A stretch of DNA of 64,000 nucleotides from Nocardia amamiensis (GTDB lineage: Bacteria > Actinomycetota > Actinomycetes > Mycobacteriales > Mycobacteriaceae): contig NZ_JADLQX010000007.1 of assembly GCF_015477605.1 (NCBI RefSeq), positions 186,001-250,000 of the forward strand, in the 5' to 3' direction. Positions within the stretch are counted from its first letter, which is position 1; every line of letters begins with the position of its first letter. This document shows, piece after piece, positions 26,123 to 35,408 of this stretch. The notes below the pieces were generated by a model. The model had not been told where the DNA came from. It worked only from the letters and a program-made list of their open reading frames with translations, and did no database searches. The translations under genes and the position numbers were made by a program.

Positions 26123-27196
26123 GTGACAGCGCAGATCCGGCCGGACCTCGATTCGATCCCGGCGTACACCCCCGGCCGCAGCCATCCCGGCGCGGTCAAG
26201 TTGGCCAGCAACGAGACGACCTTCGGTCCGCTGCCCGCCGCCGCCAAGGCCATCGCCGAGGCGGCGGAGTTGGCCAACCGGTATCCGGACAACCAGGTGG
26301 CCGAGTTGCGCGCGGCGCTGGCCGACTTCCTCGGGGTGGGATTCGACAACGTGGCGGTCGGCTGCGGCAGCGTGGCCCTGTGCCAGGAGCTGGTGCAGAT
26401 CACCTGCGCGTCGCCGTCCGACGAGGTGCTGTTCGCGTGGCGCTCGTTCGAGGCATACCCGATCGTGACCAAGGTCGGCAACGCCACCGCCGTGCAGGTC
26501 CCGCTCACCGCCGACCAGGTGCACGATCTGGACGCGTTGGCCGCGGCGGTCACCGACCGAACCAAGCTGATCTTCGTCTGCAACCCGAACAACCCCACCG
26601 GCACCGCCGTCGGCAAGGCGGAACTGGTCCGGTTCCTGGACGCGGTGCCGCCGCACGTGCTGGTCGTGCTGGACGAGGCCTACTACGAATACCTGCGGCT
26701 GGCCGATCATCCGGACGGCGTCGAGCTCGGCCGGACCCGGCCCAATGTGGTTGTGCTGCGCACCTTCTCCAAGGCCTACGGGCTCGCCGGCCTGCGGGTC
26801 GGCTACGCGGTCGGCGATCCCGCCGTGATCACGGCGCTGCTGAAGGTGCACATCCCGTTCAGCGTCAACCGGCTCGCGCAGGCGGCGGCGATCGCGTCGC
26901 TGGAGGCACGGCACGAATTGCTGGATCGCACCGACATTCTGGTCGCGGAGCGCGAACGGATGCGCGATGCGCTGGTGGCGGCCGGGTATCCGGTGCCGCC
27001 GAGTCAGGCGAACTTCGTCTGGTTGCCGCTGGGCGAGCGCAGCGCCGAGTTCGGTGAAGCGAGCGCGGCGGCGGGAGTGCTGGTACGGCCCTACGGCACC
27101 GACGGGGTCCGGGTCACGGTCGGCGACCCGCACGAGAACGATTTGTTCCTCGGCTTCGCCACCGAGCCCGCGGCGCTGTCCCGGTTCGGCGGCTAG
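26123..27196 (+). CDS. Aromatic / histidinol-phosphate aminotransferase
   Basis: This 357-aa fold-type I PLP enzyme of the HisC subfamily contains KLASNETTFGP, RYPDNQVAELR, CNPNNPTGT, VVLDEAYYEY, FSKAYGLAGLRVGY with the PLP Lys, and VRPYGTDGVRVTVG. It aligns with M. tuberculosis HisC2/Pat (Rv3772), assigned to phenylalanine or histidinol phosphate transamination. GTG 26123 is used. The position near Rv3777-like genes supports the Pat assignment. Confidence 0.9.
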   Translation: MTAQIRPDLDSIPAYTPGRSHPGAVKLASNETTFGPLPAAAKAIAEAAELANRYPDNQVAELRAALADFLGVGFDNVAVGCGSVALCQELVQITCASPSDEVLFAWRSFEAYPIVTKVGNATAVQVPLTADQVHDLDALAAAVTDRTKLIFVCNPNNPTGTAVGKAELVRFLDAVPPHVLVVLDEAYYEYLRLADHPDGVELGRTRPNVVVLRTFSKAYGLAGLRVGYAVGDPAVITALLKVHIPFSVNRLAQAAAIASLEARHELLDRTDILVAERERMRDALVAAGYPVPPSQANFVWLPLGERSAEFGEASAAAGVLVRPYGTDGVRVTVGDPHENDLFLGFATEPAALSRFGG

Positions 27197-28275
27197 CGGA
27201 CGCCGATCGCACCCGCGATCGTCGGCCAGGACAGCGCCAGCTCATCCGCCCAGTACGGCCAGGAGTGTGTGCCGGTGCCGCGGAAGTGCGCGGTGACCGG
27301 GATGCCGAGCGAACGAAGCCGGTCGGTGAGTCGTCGAGTGCAGGCATTCGTCGCGGCCTCCAGCGGGCCGCCGAACCCGATGGCGCTGGCGAGGTCGACA
27401 TTCGGGGTGCCGGGCACATCGTGCACGCCGGGCAGGCCGCTGCCCACCGACAGATAGATCGTCTTGCCTCGCAACGCGTCCGCGTGCAAGGTGACGTCGT
27501 GGGCCAGCCACGCCGGATCGTCCTGTTTGCCGAACATGTTGTCCGGCTCACCCATGTAGGTGGCCACCACCGCGCGGGCCTGCGCCTGCCCGATATCGGT
27601 GCCCATCGAGAAGCAGCCGCTGTGCGCGGCGATCGCGGTGTAGAGCTTCGGCTGACGGAACGCGAGCATCATCGCGGCCTCTGCGCCCATCGAGACGCCC
27701 ATGACCGCGTTGGTGCCGTTGCCGTCGAACTTCGCGTCGATGAGCGGGGGCAACTCCTTGGTGAGGAACGTCTCCCACATGTTGGTGCCGAGCACCGGGT
27801 CGGGCTGCTGCCAGTCGGTGTAGAAGCTGGCCGGCCCGCCGACGGTGAGCACCACGTTGACGTCCTTGTCCGCGTAGAAGCGGTCCGCGTGCCCGAGCTC
27901 GGTCCAGTTGTTGCTCTCGGGGCTCGCGCTGCGGCCGTCGAGCATGTAGATGGTCGGGCGCGGGCGGGACTGGTCGCGCGGCAGCAGTACCTGTACCTCG
28001 ACCACCCGGCTCATCGACGGCGACGCGACGAACACCCGCAGCCACCGGTCGTTGATCGGTTCGATGTGGTCGATCTTGGGCGTCGAGGGCTGTTTACTGG
28101 TCGGCTCGGCCGGCCCGGGGCCGTCCGAGGAGCCGGTGTTCACCGGCGGAGCAGCACCCGGGGCTGCCGTCACCTGCGGGGCGCCGAACGCCACCACACC
28201 CGAAACAAGTGCGGCGCTTGCCAGGGCGCTGGAAACCCAACGCCGCACCCCGCGGCGAGACAGCATGCGAACCAT
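27193..28275 (-). CDS. Secreted esterase, antigen 85 / mycolyltransferase-like
   Basis: The 360-aa product has a signal peptide (MVRMLSRRGVRRWVSSALASAALVSG..., likely cut after the VTAA region). A Pro/Ser-rich linker and an alpha/beta-hydrolase domain follow: PTIYMLDGRSA, NVVLTVGG, NMWETFLTKELPPLI, the nucleophile elbow GVSMGAEAAM and the end GTGTHSWPYWADEL, a hallmark of the Ag85 family. These enzymes move mycolates between trehalose and arabinogalactan outside the cell. The start is ATG 28275 or 28266. It overlaps the convergent aminotransferase stop by 4 bp. Confidence 0.87.
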   Translation of the reverse strand: MVRMLSRRGVRRWVSSALASAALVSGVVAFGAPQVTAAPGAAPPVNTGSSDGPGPAEPTSKQPSTPKIDHIEPINDRWLRVFVASPSMSRVVEVQVLLPRDQSRPRPTIYMLDGRSASPESNNWTELGHADRFYADKDVNVVLTVGGPASFYTDWQQPDPVLGTNMWETFLTKELPPLIDAKFDGNGTNAVMGVSMGAEAAMMLAFRQPKLYTAIAAHSGCFSMGTDIGQAQARAVVATYMGEPDNMFGKQDDPAWLAHDVTLHADALRGKTIYLSVGSGLPGVHDVPGTPNVDLASAIGFGGPLEAATNACTRRLTDRLRSLGIPVTAHFRGTGTHSWPYWADELALSWPTIAGAIGVR

Positions 28276-28337
28276 CCTGCCAGAGCCACCATGGGTGCGC
28301 CGTAGGCCATATCCGTGTCGAAGCCCGTTCGTCGCGC

Positions 28338-29387
28338 TCATCGCGTGGCGAGGCCGGCCTGCCAGCGCCGTTCCACTCCGGCGAACCGCCATACACCGAT
28401 CGCGACCGCCCAGGTGATTACGAACAGTCCCACGATGATGTAACCGAGATCACCCAGATCGAGGTTCCCGACCCAGCCGATGACGCCCGATTCGACCTCC
28501 AGTTTCTCGGCGAAGATCGAGACGATCTCCTGCCCGCCGATCAGCAGTGCGATCGCGACCGACAGTCCGGTGATCACCAGGTTGTAGTAGATCTTGCGGA
28601 CCGGCTTGGCGAAGGCCCAGTCGTAGGCGAAGCTCATGAACGAGCCGTCCAGCGCGTCGAACAGCGCCATGCCCGCCGAGAACAGCACGGGCAGAACGAG
28701 AATCGAGTACCAGGGCAGCCCGGTCGCCGCCGCACCACCCGCGATGACCAAGAGCCCGACCTCCGTGACGGTGTCGAAGCCGAGACCGAACAGCACACCC
28801 ACCGGATACATGTGCCTCGGCTTGCGAACCAAGCCGATCACCGGACGCAGCACTCGGTTCAGCACCCCCCGGCTGTCCAGCTCCCGCTCCAGGTGCGCTT
28901 CGTCGACCTCGCCGCGGCGCATCTGCCGGAATACCCGCCAGATCCCCACCAGTGAGGCCAGATTCAGCAGGCCGATCAGGATCAGGAACGTGCCCGAGAC
29001 GCTGGTACCCCACAGACCGGCCCACCGTTGCAGCGCCGAATCCTCGTTCTCCAGGTCGGCCGCGAGCGCACGTACACCGAAGGCGAGCAGCGCGACGAGC
29101 ACGAACACCACGGTGGAATGGCCGAGCGCGAACCAGAAACCGACGGTTCGGGCATTCTGTTTCCCATACTCCGCCACCAGTTTTCGCGTGGTGTTGTCGA
29201 TCGCGGCGATATGGTCGGCGTCGAAGGCGTGCCGCATGCCGAGGGTGTACGCGGTCACACCGAGTCCGACGCCGAATACCGATCCCTGAATCAGATAATG
29301 GCCGGGCGCCACGAAGAGCAGAAGCGTGCCCCAGCCGACGACGTGCAGCGCGACTACGGTGACCGCCATCCCGATGACGCTCCGCAC
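28338..29387 (-). CDS. Nickel/cobalt transporter, NiCoT family
   Basis: This 349-aa permease has about eight transmembrane helices. Helix II carries the NiCoT signature RHAFDADHIAAIDNTTRK, essential for Ni/Co binding in characterised members. Further conserved parts are FWFALGHSTVVF (helix III), GLGFDTVTEVGLL and FSAGMALFDALDGSFM. Metal choice between Ni and Co cannot be read. No cobalamin riboswitch or clear metal operator was seen upstream. No urease or hydrogenase gene is next to it. Confidence 0.93.
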   Translation of the reverse strand: MRSVIGMAVTVVALHVVGWGTLLLFVAPGHYLIQGSVFGVGLGVTAYTLGMRHAFDADHIAAIDNTTRKLVAEYGKQNARTVGFWFALGHSTVVFVLVALLAFGVRALAADLENEDSALQRWAGLWGTSVSGTFLILIGLLNLASLVGIWRVFRQMRRGEVDEAHLERELDSRGVLNRVLRPVIGLVRKPRHMYPVGVLFGLGFDTVTEVGLLVIAGGAAATGLPWYSILVLPVLFSAGMALFDALDGSFMSFAYDWAFAKPVRKIYYNLVITGLSVAIALLIGGQEIVSIFAEKLEVESGVIGWVGNLDLGDLGYIIVGLFVITWAVAIGVWRFAGVERRWQAGLATR

Positions 29388-29819
29388 GAGCGACCCCCTC
29401 GAATCCTCGAAAAGCAGATCATGTCAACGATACTCGACAGCGCCGATTCCGGGCCGCGTGTTCAATCGATCCAGCAAATCCAGCGAATCGTGGCACATCG
29501 CCAGCACACCGGCCGTACCCTGTTCGTCAGGCCTTTTCCGGGCATCTGACCAGGACGGGCGGGATCGCGTATCCACACCACCGGTGTCGAGGTCACCGCG
29601 CTGCTGTTCGACGCGGTAAGCGAACCGTCCGCTCGGTCATGGCCGGGATCGGCCCGGCGTAATCCGAGCAGTTTTCGGCCGGAAGCTATTTCGTGGCTTA
29701 ATCTGCTCCGCGCGACTTCGCGGTCCATCCGGATGGGTGGCACCGGCTGTGCACTCGCGCGAATTCTCTGCTCGACCCGTCTGTTTCACCACAGCACCTA
29801 TGCCCGACCGGAGAAAATC
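29388..29819. other. Divergent intergenic region, NiCoT / nitric oxide synthase
   Basis: About 430 bp lie between two divergent starts. Frames in it lack coding character. No tRNA, riboswitch-like fold or strong inverted repeat was recognised. It presumably holds both promoters. Confidence 0.4.
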
Positions 29820-30971
29820 GTGAATCCAGTGTCACCTGTGTCTTCGCTCGACAACGACCCGGAGACCGAACCTTTCCACACCGATCTGCAACGCCGGCTG
29901 CGCGAGTGCGACGAGTTCTTCCGGCTGCCCGAGCTGGCCCATCTGTCTCCCCATCGTCGCCGCAGCGCACTGGAGCAGCTCGAACAGACCGGCGGCTATC
30001 TGCAGACCGCCGAAGAGATCCTCATCGGAGCCAGACTCGCTTGGCGCAATCACGCTCGCTGCGTGGGCCGGAAACATTGGCGCTCGCTGAAATTGCTCGA
30101 CGCCCGCCGCGTGCGATCGGCACGCGATCTGGCCGAGGTCTGCTGGCAGCACCTGCACATGGCCACCAACGGCGGAGCGATCCAGTCGATGATCACCGTC
30201 GGCCCACCGCGCCAGCCGGACGGGCGCGAATTCCGCATCGTCAGCCCGCAGCTCATCCGCTACGCGGGCTACCGCAACGGTGACGGCACGGTCACCGGCG
30301 ACGCGGCCAACATCGCGCTCACCGAATTCGCGATGAAGCTCGGATGGCGCGGGGCCGGAACTCCTTTCGACATCCTCCCGCTGCTCATCAGCACGCCCGA
30401 CGAGCCGATACGCTGGTTCGACATACCGCCCGAACTCGCTCGCGAGGTGCAGTTGGAGCATCCGGAATTCGAGTGGTTCGCCGGCCTCGGCCTACGCTGG
30501 CACGCGCTGCCAGCGGTGTCCGATATGAACCTGGAGATCGGCGGCATGACCTACCCGTTCGCGCCGTTCAACGGCTGGTATCTGGGCGCGGAAATCGGTG
30601 CACGCAACCTCAGCGACGCCAATCGCTACAACATGCTGCCGCTGATCGCCGAGATGATGTGCCTGGACACCAGGGCCGAGCGCAATCTGTGGCGCGATCA
30701 GGCGCTGGTCGAACTCAACCGTGCGGTGCTCCACAGCTTCCGCAAGGCGGGCGTCCACATCGTGGACCACCACACCGTCGCCAAGCAGTTCTGCGATCAC
30801 GTCCGGCGCGAGGAGGCCGCAGGCCGCGCCTGCCCCACCGACTGGACCTGGATCAATCCGCCGATATCCTCCGGCCTGACCCCGACCTTCCACCGCTACT
30901 ACGACCCACCCGACCTGGATATCCGGCCCAACTTCGTCCGAAGGGACTCCAGCGTAGACATCAGGCTCTGA
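29820..30971 (+). CDS. nos: Bacterial nitric oxide synthase, oxygenase domain
   Basis: The 383-aa haem-thiolate enzyme oxidises L-arginine to citrulline and NO. Seen are AWRNHARCVGR with the haem ligand C81, HLHMATNGGAIQSMITV, RWFDIPPELA, LPAVSDMNLEIGG, FNGWYLGAEIGARN with the substrate-binding Glu at ~258, and DWTWINPPISSGLTPTFHRYY with the pterin-side Trp. The reductase domain is absent, as in other bacterial NOS, so electrons must come from outside partners. The GTG at 29820 has GGAG 7 nt upstream. NOS activity has been reported from Nocardia before. Confidence 0.94.
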   Translation: MNPVSPVSSLDNDPETEPFHTDLQRRLRECDEFFRLPELAHLSPHRRRSALEQLEQTGGYLQTAEEILIGARLAWRNHARCVGRKHWRSLKLLDARRVRSARDLAEVCWQHLHMATNGGAIQSMITVGPPRQPDGREFRIVSPQLIRYAGYRNGDGTVTGDAANIALTEFAMKLGWRGAGTPFDILPLLISTPDEPIRWFDIPPELAREVQLEHPEFEWFAGLGLRWHALPAVSDMNLEIGGMTYPFAPFNGWYLGAEIGARNLSDANRYNMLPLIAEMMCLDTRAERNLWRDQALVELNRAVLHSFRKAGVHIVDHHTVAKQFCDHVRREEAAGRACPTDWTWINPPISSGLTPTFHRYYDPPDLDIRPNFVRRDSSVDIRL

Positions 30972-31082
30972 TACCCACCGGGTACGCCGCCCCACGCAGT
31001 CCTGGCTTGGGAAGCTGAGGCCCAACGGGAATCGAACCATAGCTAGCGCAGACATAGGCAGGGAGCTTTGGGCGGCCCGACC

Positions 31083-31203
31083 ATAAGCGGGGGTCCGGGG
31101 GCGAAGACCGCCGGGCGGGGTGTGGGGGTTGCACCCCCACAAGACATGGCGAAACGAGCCCGGCTCATGCTCTCCATGAGCATGAGCCGACGACGAGTGG
31201 AGC
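31083..31203 (-). repeat. 121-nt element behind tRNA-Ser, copy 2
   Basis: This is the near-identical partner of 8794-8914. It has the same length, the same orientation relative to its tRNA and the same conserved block AAGACATGGCGAAACGAG, with the long hairpin at 31161-31189. The remaining ~110 bp between the nos stop and this copy show nothing recognisable. Confidence 0.8.
31161..31189 (-). terminator. Long hairpin, likely tRNA-Ser terminator
   Basis: A perfect 12-bp stem (CGGCTCATGCTC, 31161-31172, with 31178-31189) encloses the loop TCCAT. Loop and stem are shared with the hairpin at 8870-8902. Confidence 0.7.
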
Positions 31204-31287
31204 GGAGACGGAGGGATTTGAACCCCCGGTCGCTCTCGCGACGCTCGCTTTCAAGGCGAGTGCATTCGGCCGCTCTGCCACGTCTCC
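31203..31287 (-). tRNA. tRNA-Ser (anticodon TGA)
   Basis: The 85-nt class II tRNA has acceptor GGAGACG/CGTCTCC, a long variable arm, T-arm GGTTCAAATCC and anticodon loop CTTGAAA. The discriminator is G; CCA is not encoded. Confidence 0.96.
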
Positions 31288-31311
31288 AGGGACCTGATCG
31301 TAGCGGACCGC

Positions 31312-31812
31312 TCAGACCGGGTGCTTGCCGATTTCCTCGTCGACGCGTCCGAACACCTCGCCGATCACCTCGAGCTGGGCGGGGGCGAGCAGATCGATGA
31401 AGTGGCGGCGGACGGCTTCGACATGGCCGGGGGCGGCGGCCTCCAGTCGGCGCATGCCCTCTTCGGTGAGTTCGGCGAGCACGCCGCGGCCGTCCTCCAG
31501 GCAGGTGTTGCGGCGCACCATCTGCTGGGCCTCCAGCCGCCGGATCTGATGGGTCAGCTTGCTGCGCGAGGACAGCACGCCGTCGGCCAGCTCGCTCATC
31601 CGCAGCGAGTGATCAGGGGCCTCCGAGAGCAGGACCAGGATGCGGTATTCGGCGATGGTCAGGTCGCTGTCGCGCTGCAGCTGACGGTTCAGTGCCGTCA
31701 TCAGGCGCTGGTGGCCGTCCATGTACGCGCGCCAGGCGCGCTGCTGCGCTGGGGTGAGCCACCGCGGTTCGGCCACCGCTGGACCGCTCGGTTCGGGATA
31801 CACGATGGTCAT
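31312..31812 (-). CDS. MarR family transcriptional regulator
   Basis: The 166-aa winged-helix regulator has helices around LTPAQQRAWRAYMDGHQRLMTALNRQLQ, then LTIAEYRILVLLSEAPDHSLRMSELADGVLSSRSKLTHQIRRLE (recognition helix), and the wing DGRGVLAELTEEG. It lies 42 bp downstream of the flavin oxidase gene on the same strand, so it may regulate that gene or respond to its substrate. No operator was identified nearby. Confidence 0.9.
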   Translation of the reverse strand: MTIVYPEPSGPAVAEPRWLTPAQQRAWRAYMDGHQRLMTALNRQLQRDSDLTIAEYRILVLLSEAPDHSLRMSELADGVLSSRSKLTHQIRRLEAQQMVRRNTCLEDGRGVLAELTEEGMRRLEAAAPGHVEAVRRHFIDLLAPAQLEVIGEVFGRVDEEIGKHPV

Positions 31813-31854
31813 TCTATGCGCGGCGAACTGCGCAAATCGGCAGAGTGCCGCAGG

Positions 31855-33033
31855 TCAGCGCACCGTGGACAGCAGCGAGCGGCCCACCGCGGCCAAGTCG
31901 GCGCACCCGGAGAGTCCGAGCGCCGAGTCGAAGTCGGCGAGCAAAACCCGCAGCGCGTGCCGGACGCCCGCGGCGCCGGCGAGGCCCAGACCATAGGCCC
32001 AGGGCCGCCCGTAGAGCACCGCCTTCGCGCCCAGCGCCAGCGCGACCAGCACGTCGGAGCCCGTGCGCACGCCCGAGTCGAACAGCACGTCCGCACGGTC
32101 GCCGATGGTGGCCACCACCGCGGGCAATGCGTCCAGCGCCGCGATCGAGCCGTCCACCTGGCGGCCGCCGTGGTTGCTCACCACCACCGCGTCGGCGCCG
32201 GCATCGACCACCTGCCGCGCGTCTTCCGGGTGCAGGATGCCTTTCACCGCAATCGGCAGGTCGGTCCATTCCCGCAGGTGCGCGAGGTCGGCGGGCCGCA
32301 GCGTGTGATTGCCGAACAACCCGACCCAGGTGAGGATGGCCGTCCGCATAGCCTCCTCGCTCTCCTCCGGCGCGGTCGGGAGCTTGGCGCGGAACACCGG
32401 ATCGGAGAGGTAGTTGGCGATGCCCTTGCCATGCAGGAACGGCAGGTGCGCCAGCTCCAGGTCACGTGGCCGCCAACCGAGCGTCGGGGTGTCCACGGTC
32501 ACCACGATCGCCGAGGCCCCCGCTCGCTCGGCGCGCTGGACGAAGGAACGGGCCAGCTCGTTGTCCGCGGGCCAGTACAGCTGATACCACCAGGCGCCTG
32601 CCGCCGCGCCGACCTCTTCGATGGTCGAGGAGGCCGCGGTCGACAGCACCGTGCCGATGCCCAGCTCCTTGGTCACCTCGGCCGCGATCACCTCACCGCC
32701 CTCATGTAGCAGTTCGAGGACGCCGATCGGTGCGGTCAGGACAGGTGCGGCGAGCCGGGTCCCGAGCACCTCGACCGAGAGGTCGCGGGCATTGGGCCCG
32801 GTCGCGCCGCGCAGCATCCGCGGCAGGATGCGGTAACGATCGAAAGCCGACCGGTTGGCCGCGGCCGTGCGCTCCGCAGAGGCGCTGCCCGCCACGTAGG
32901 CGAAAGCCGCCGGATCGAGCCGCTGCTGCGCGAGCGACTCCAAACCCGCGGCGGTCATGGGCAATTCGGGCACCGCGCCACCCAGTCCGCCCAGGTAGAT
33001 CTCGTTCTGAAAATTGATGAAGCCGCCGCTCAT
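31855..33033 (-). CDS. FMN-dependent alpha-hydroxy-acid oxidase (lactate 2-monooxygenase-like)
   Basis: This 392-aa TIM-barrel flavoprotein has FAYVAGSASAERT, ILPRMLRG, APIGVLELLH, LSTAASSTIEEV, YQLYWP, VVTVDTPTLGWRPRDL, LPIAVKGILHPEDAR with the FMN Lys, and VVSNHGGRQVDG with the catalytic His and Arg. The N-terminus and the GWRPRDL segment fit the lactate 2-monooxygenase subgroup, which turns lactate and O2 into acetate and CO2. The exact substrate is inference. A MarR gene follows. Confidence 0.9.
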   Translation of the reverse strand: MSGGFINFQNEIYLGGLGGAVPELPMTAAGLESLAQQRLDPAAFAYVAGSASAERTAAANRSAFDRYRILPRMLRGATGPNARDLSVEVLGTRLAAPVLTAPIGVLELLHEGGEVIAAEVTKELGIGTVLSTAASSTIEEVGAAAGAWWYQLYWPADNELARSFVQRAERAGASAIVVTVDTPTLGWRPRDLELAHLPFLHGKGIANYLSDPVFRAKLPTAPEESEEAMRTAILTWVGLFGNHTLRPADLAHLREWTDLPIAVKGILHPEDARQVVDAGADAVVVSNHGGRQVDGSIAALDALPAVVATIGDRADVLFDSGVRTGSDVLVALALGAKAVLYGRPWAYGLGLAGAAGVRHALRVLLADFDSALGLSGCADLAAVGRSLLSTVR

Positions 33034-33177
33034 CCCCGGAACGGTAGTCTGTGCCGCCGGTCACCGCAGGCCGCTTGCCACGATTGCATCTCCACGCCGA
33101 GGCGGACCGCCCCGGTTCAGCGCCGCTCGGCGGGGGTCAGCGCGCGCTGGTCCGCACCGGCGGAGCACTATGGCACG

Positions 33178-34182
33178 GTGCGTGCGATCGATCTGAACGG
33201 ATTCGGCGGACCCGAGACGATGTCCTGGGCCGAGACGCCCGATCCGACGCTCGGGCACGGCGAGGTCCTGATCGATGTGGCCGCGGCCGGCGTCAACCGG
33301 GCCGACCTGCTACAGCGCCGAGGCCACTACCCTCCTCCGCCGGGCGCGAGCCCGGTCATCGGCCTGGAATGTTCCGGTGTCATCGCCGAAGTCGGCGACG
33401 GGGTGCGTGACTGGGCGGTCGGCGATCGGGTGTGCGCGCTCCTGTCCGGCGGCGGTTACGCCGAGCGAGTCGCGGTTCCGGCGACCCAAGTGCTCCCGGT
33501 CCCGGACGGCCTCGACTTGGGCGCGGCGGCCGGACTGCCCGAAGTGGCGGCCACCGTGTGGTCGAACCTCGTGATGACCGCGGGCCTGCGCGCCGATCAC
33601 CTGGTGTTGATCCACGGCGGCGGAGGCGGTGTCGGCACGCATGCCATCCAGGTCGCCAAGGCGCTCGGCGCGCGCGTCGCGGTGACCGCCGGGTCGGCCG
33701 ATAAGCTGGCGCGCTGCGCGGAACTGGGGGCGAACGTGCTGATCAACTATCGCGAGGACGATTTCGTCACCGCGGTGCGCGCCGAGGAATCGGGCGCGGG
33801 CGGCCCCGGCGCCGACATCATCCTCGACAACATGGGCGCGGCCTATCTGGAGCGCAATGTCGACGCCTTGGCCGCTAACGGCAAACTCGTGGTGATCGGC
33901 ATGCAGGGCGGTGTGAGTGCGGAGCTGAATCTGGCCGCGCTACTGGCTAAGTGGGGCACCGTCCACGCCACCAACGTACGGGCGCGGCCCGCGACCGGCG
34001 TCGGCGGCAAAGCCGAGATCATTGCCGAGGTACGCAGGCATCTGTGGCCGTTGATCGCCGACGGCACCGTCGTCCCGGTCATCGCGGCAGAGCTGCCGAT
34101 CGAAGAGGCGGGCGAAGCGCACCGGCTGCTGGACTCCGGCGAGGTGTTCGGCAAAGTGGTGCTGCGCGTGAAAGAACTCTGA
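33178..34182 (+). CDS. NAD(P)H:quinone oxidoreductase, zinc-free MDR family
   Basis: This is a 334-aa medium-chain reductase of the PIG3/QOR type: GVNRADLLQRRGHYPPPPGAS, GLECSGVIAEVG, GDRVCALLSGGGYAER, LIHGGGGGVGTHAIQVAKALGARV (nucleotide-binding), NYREDDF and DNMGAAYLERNV. No Zn-binding Cys cluster is present. It matches the position of M. tuberculosis Rv3777, which is followed by the convergent Rv3778c-like gene exactly as here. Confidence 0.9.
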   Translation: MRAIDLNGFGGPETMSWAETPDPTLGHGEVLIDVAAAGVNRADLLQRRGHYPPPPGASPVIGLECSGVIAEVGDGVRDWAVGDRVCALLSGGGYAERVAVPATQVLPVPDGLDLGAAAGLPEVAATVWSNLVMTAGLRADHLVLIHGGGGGVGTHAIQVAKALGARVAVTAGSADKLARCAELGANVLINYREDDFVTAVRAEESGAGGPGADIILDNMGAAYLERNVDALAANGKLVVIGMQGGVSAELNLAALLAKWGTVHATNVRARPATGVGGKAEIIAEVRRHLWPLIADGTVVPVIAAELPIEEAGEAHRLLDSGEVFGKVVLRVKEL

Positions 34183-34205
34183 GCGGCTGCCTTCGCTCGA
34201 CCCGC

Positions 34206-35408
34206 TCACTCCAGCGCCAGCAGCGCCCTGCCGAGCTGATCGATCTCGAACTTGGTGGTGTAGGGCGCGAGGCCGATGGTCACGGCGCCGCCCTCGTCGT
34301 TGACGCCGAGCGCGTCGAGCAGCCTGCTGCCGCCGTGCACGCCGCTGACCGTTCCGATCCGGTGGTCGGCCAGCTTGGCCGCGACCTTCTCCGCCTGCAT
34401 GCCGGCGAGGGTGAAGCTGACGGTGGGGATCCGGGTGGACGCGCGGCCGATCACGGTGAGACTCGGGATCGCGCTCAGGACGGCCATCAAGTGCTCGAAC
34501 AGCTCGTCGTGATAGTCCTGCAGCGAGGTGATCGACATCTCCAAGCGCTCCCGCCGGGTTCCGCGCGCCCGTTCGTCGAGGCCGGCGAGGAAGTCGATCG
34601 AGGTGGTCAGGCCGGCGAGCAGCGCGTACTGATGCCCGCCGACCTCGAGGCGTTCGGCGCCCTTCGCATACGGGTTCAGCGACATCGATGGAATCCGGTC
34701 CAGGAACGCGGGGTCGCGGAAGACCAGCGCGCCGATCTGCGGACCACCCCACGCCGGTGCGCTCAGTGCGACCACGTCGGCGTTCAATTCGTCGATGTCG
34801 ATCAGCGCGTAGGGGGCGGCGCCGAACGCGTCGGCCACCAGCAACCCGCCCACCTCGTGCACCCGGTCCGCGGCCACCCGCACGGCAGGCGCCGAGCCGA
34901 CGATGGGCGAGGCGGCGGTGAGCGCCACCAATCGCGCCGTTGGGCCGATCAGCTCCTCGAACTGCCAGGACGGCATCTCGCAGGTCTCGATCTCCACTTC
35001 GGCCCAGCGCACGTGCGCGCCGTATCGATTGGCGATGCGCAGCCAGGGCGCGACGTTGGCCTCGTCGTCCAGCCGGGACAGCACGATGCCGGTGCCGAGC
35101 CCGAGCCGGGAGCTCAGCGATTCGGCGAGCCAGGCGAGCAGGACCGCGCGGTCGGGGCCGAGCACGACACCGGCCGGGTCACCGCCGACCAGGTCGGCCA
35201 CCGCCTCCCGAGCGGCGTCCAGAATCGCCGCGCTGCGCACCGCGGCACTGGTTCGACCGGTATGCGAAAAAGAAGAAGTCCGGAAACCCGTTGAGACGGC
35301 ACGGGATACCGCATCCGGAACCAGCATGCCCGCTTGCGGGTCGAGGTGGATCCAGCCGTCGCCCAGGGACGGTATCAGGCCCCGAACCCTCGCGACGTCG
35401 TAAGTCAT
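34206..35408 (-). CDS. Class V aminotransferase-fold protein lacking the PLP lysine (Rv3778c-like)
   Basis: The 400-aa product is collinear with Rv3778c: MTYDVARVRGL at the start, LDDEANVAPWLRIANRYGA, LVALTAASPIVGS, LNADVVALSAPAWGGPQIGALVF and VNDEGGAVTIGL. In cysteine-desulfurase relatives the PLP Lys stands three residues before the GP pair; here that place is Ala (SAPAWGGP). From memory the mycobacterial homologue also lacks it. The protein is thus annotated as cysteine desulfurase-like but may not form the internal aldimine. The ATG at 35408 reproduces the Rv3778c N-terminus. Confidence 0.88.
   Translation of the reverse strand: MTYDVARVRGLIPSLGDGWIHLDPQAGMLVPDAVSRAVSTGFRTSSFSHTGRTSAAVRSAAILDAAREAVADLVGGDPAGVVLGPDRAVLLAWLAESLSSRLGLGTGIVLSRLDDEANVAPWLRIANRYGAHVRWAEVEIETCEMPSWQFEELIGPTARLVALTAASPIVGSAPAVRVAADRVHEVGGLLVADAFGAAPYALIDIDELNADVVALSAPAWGGPQIGALVFRDPAFLDRIPSMSLNPYAKGAERLEVGGHQYALLAGLTTSIDFLAGLDERARGTRRERLEMSITSLQDYHDELFEHLMAVLSAIPSLTVIGRASTRIPTVSFTLAGMQAEKVAAKLADHRIGTVSGVHGGSRLLDALGVNDEGGAVTIGLAPYTTKFEIDQLGRALLALE

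Noticed and set aside
29388-29819. Cobalamin or nickel riboswitch ahead of the NiCoT gene
   Set aside because: No B12-box-like or NiCo-type conserved core could be found by eye.
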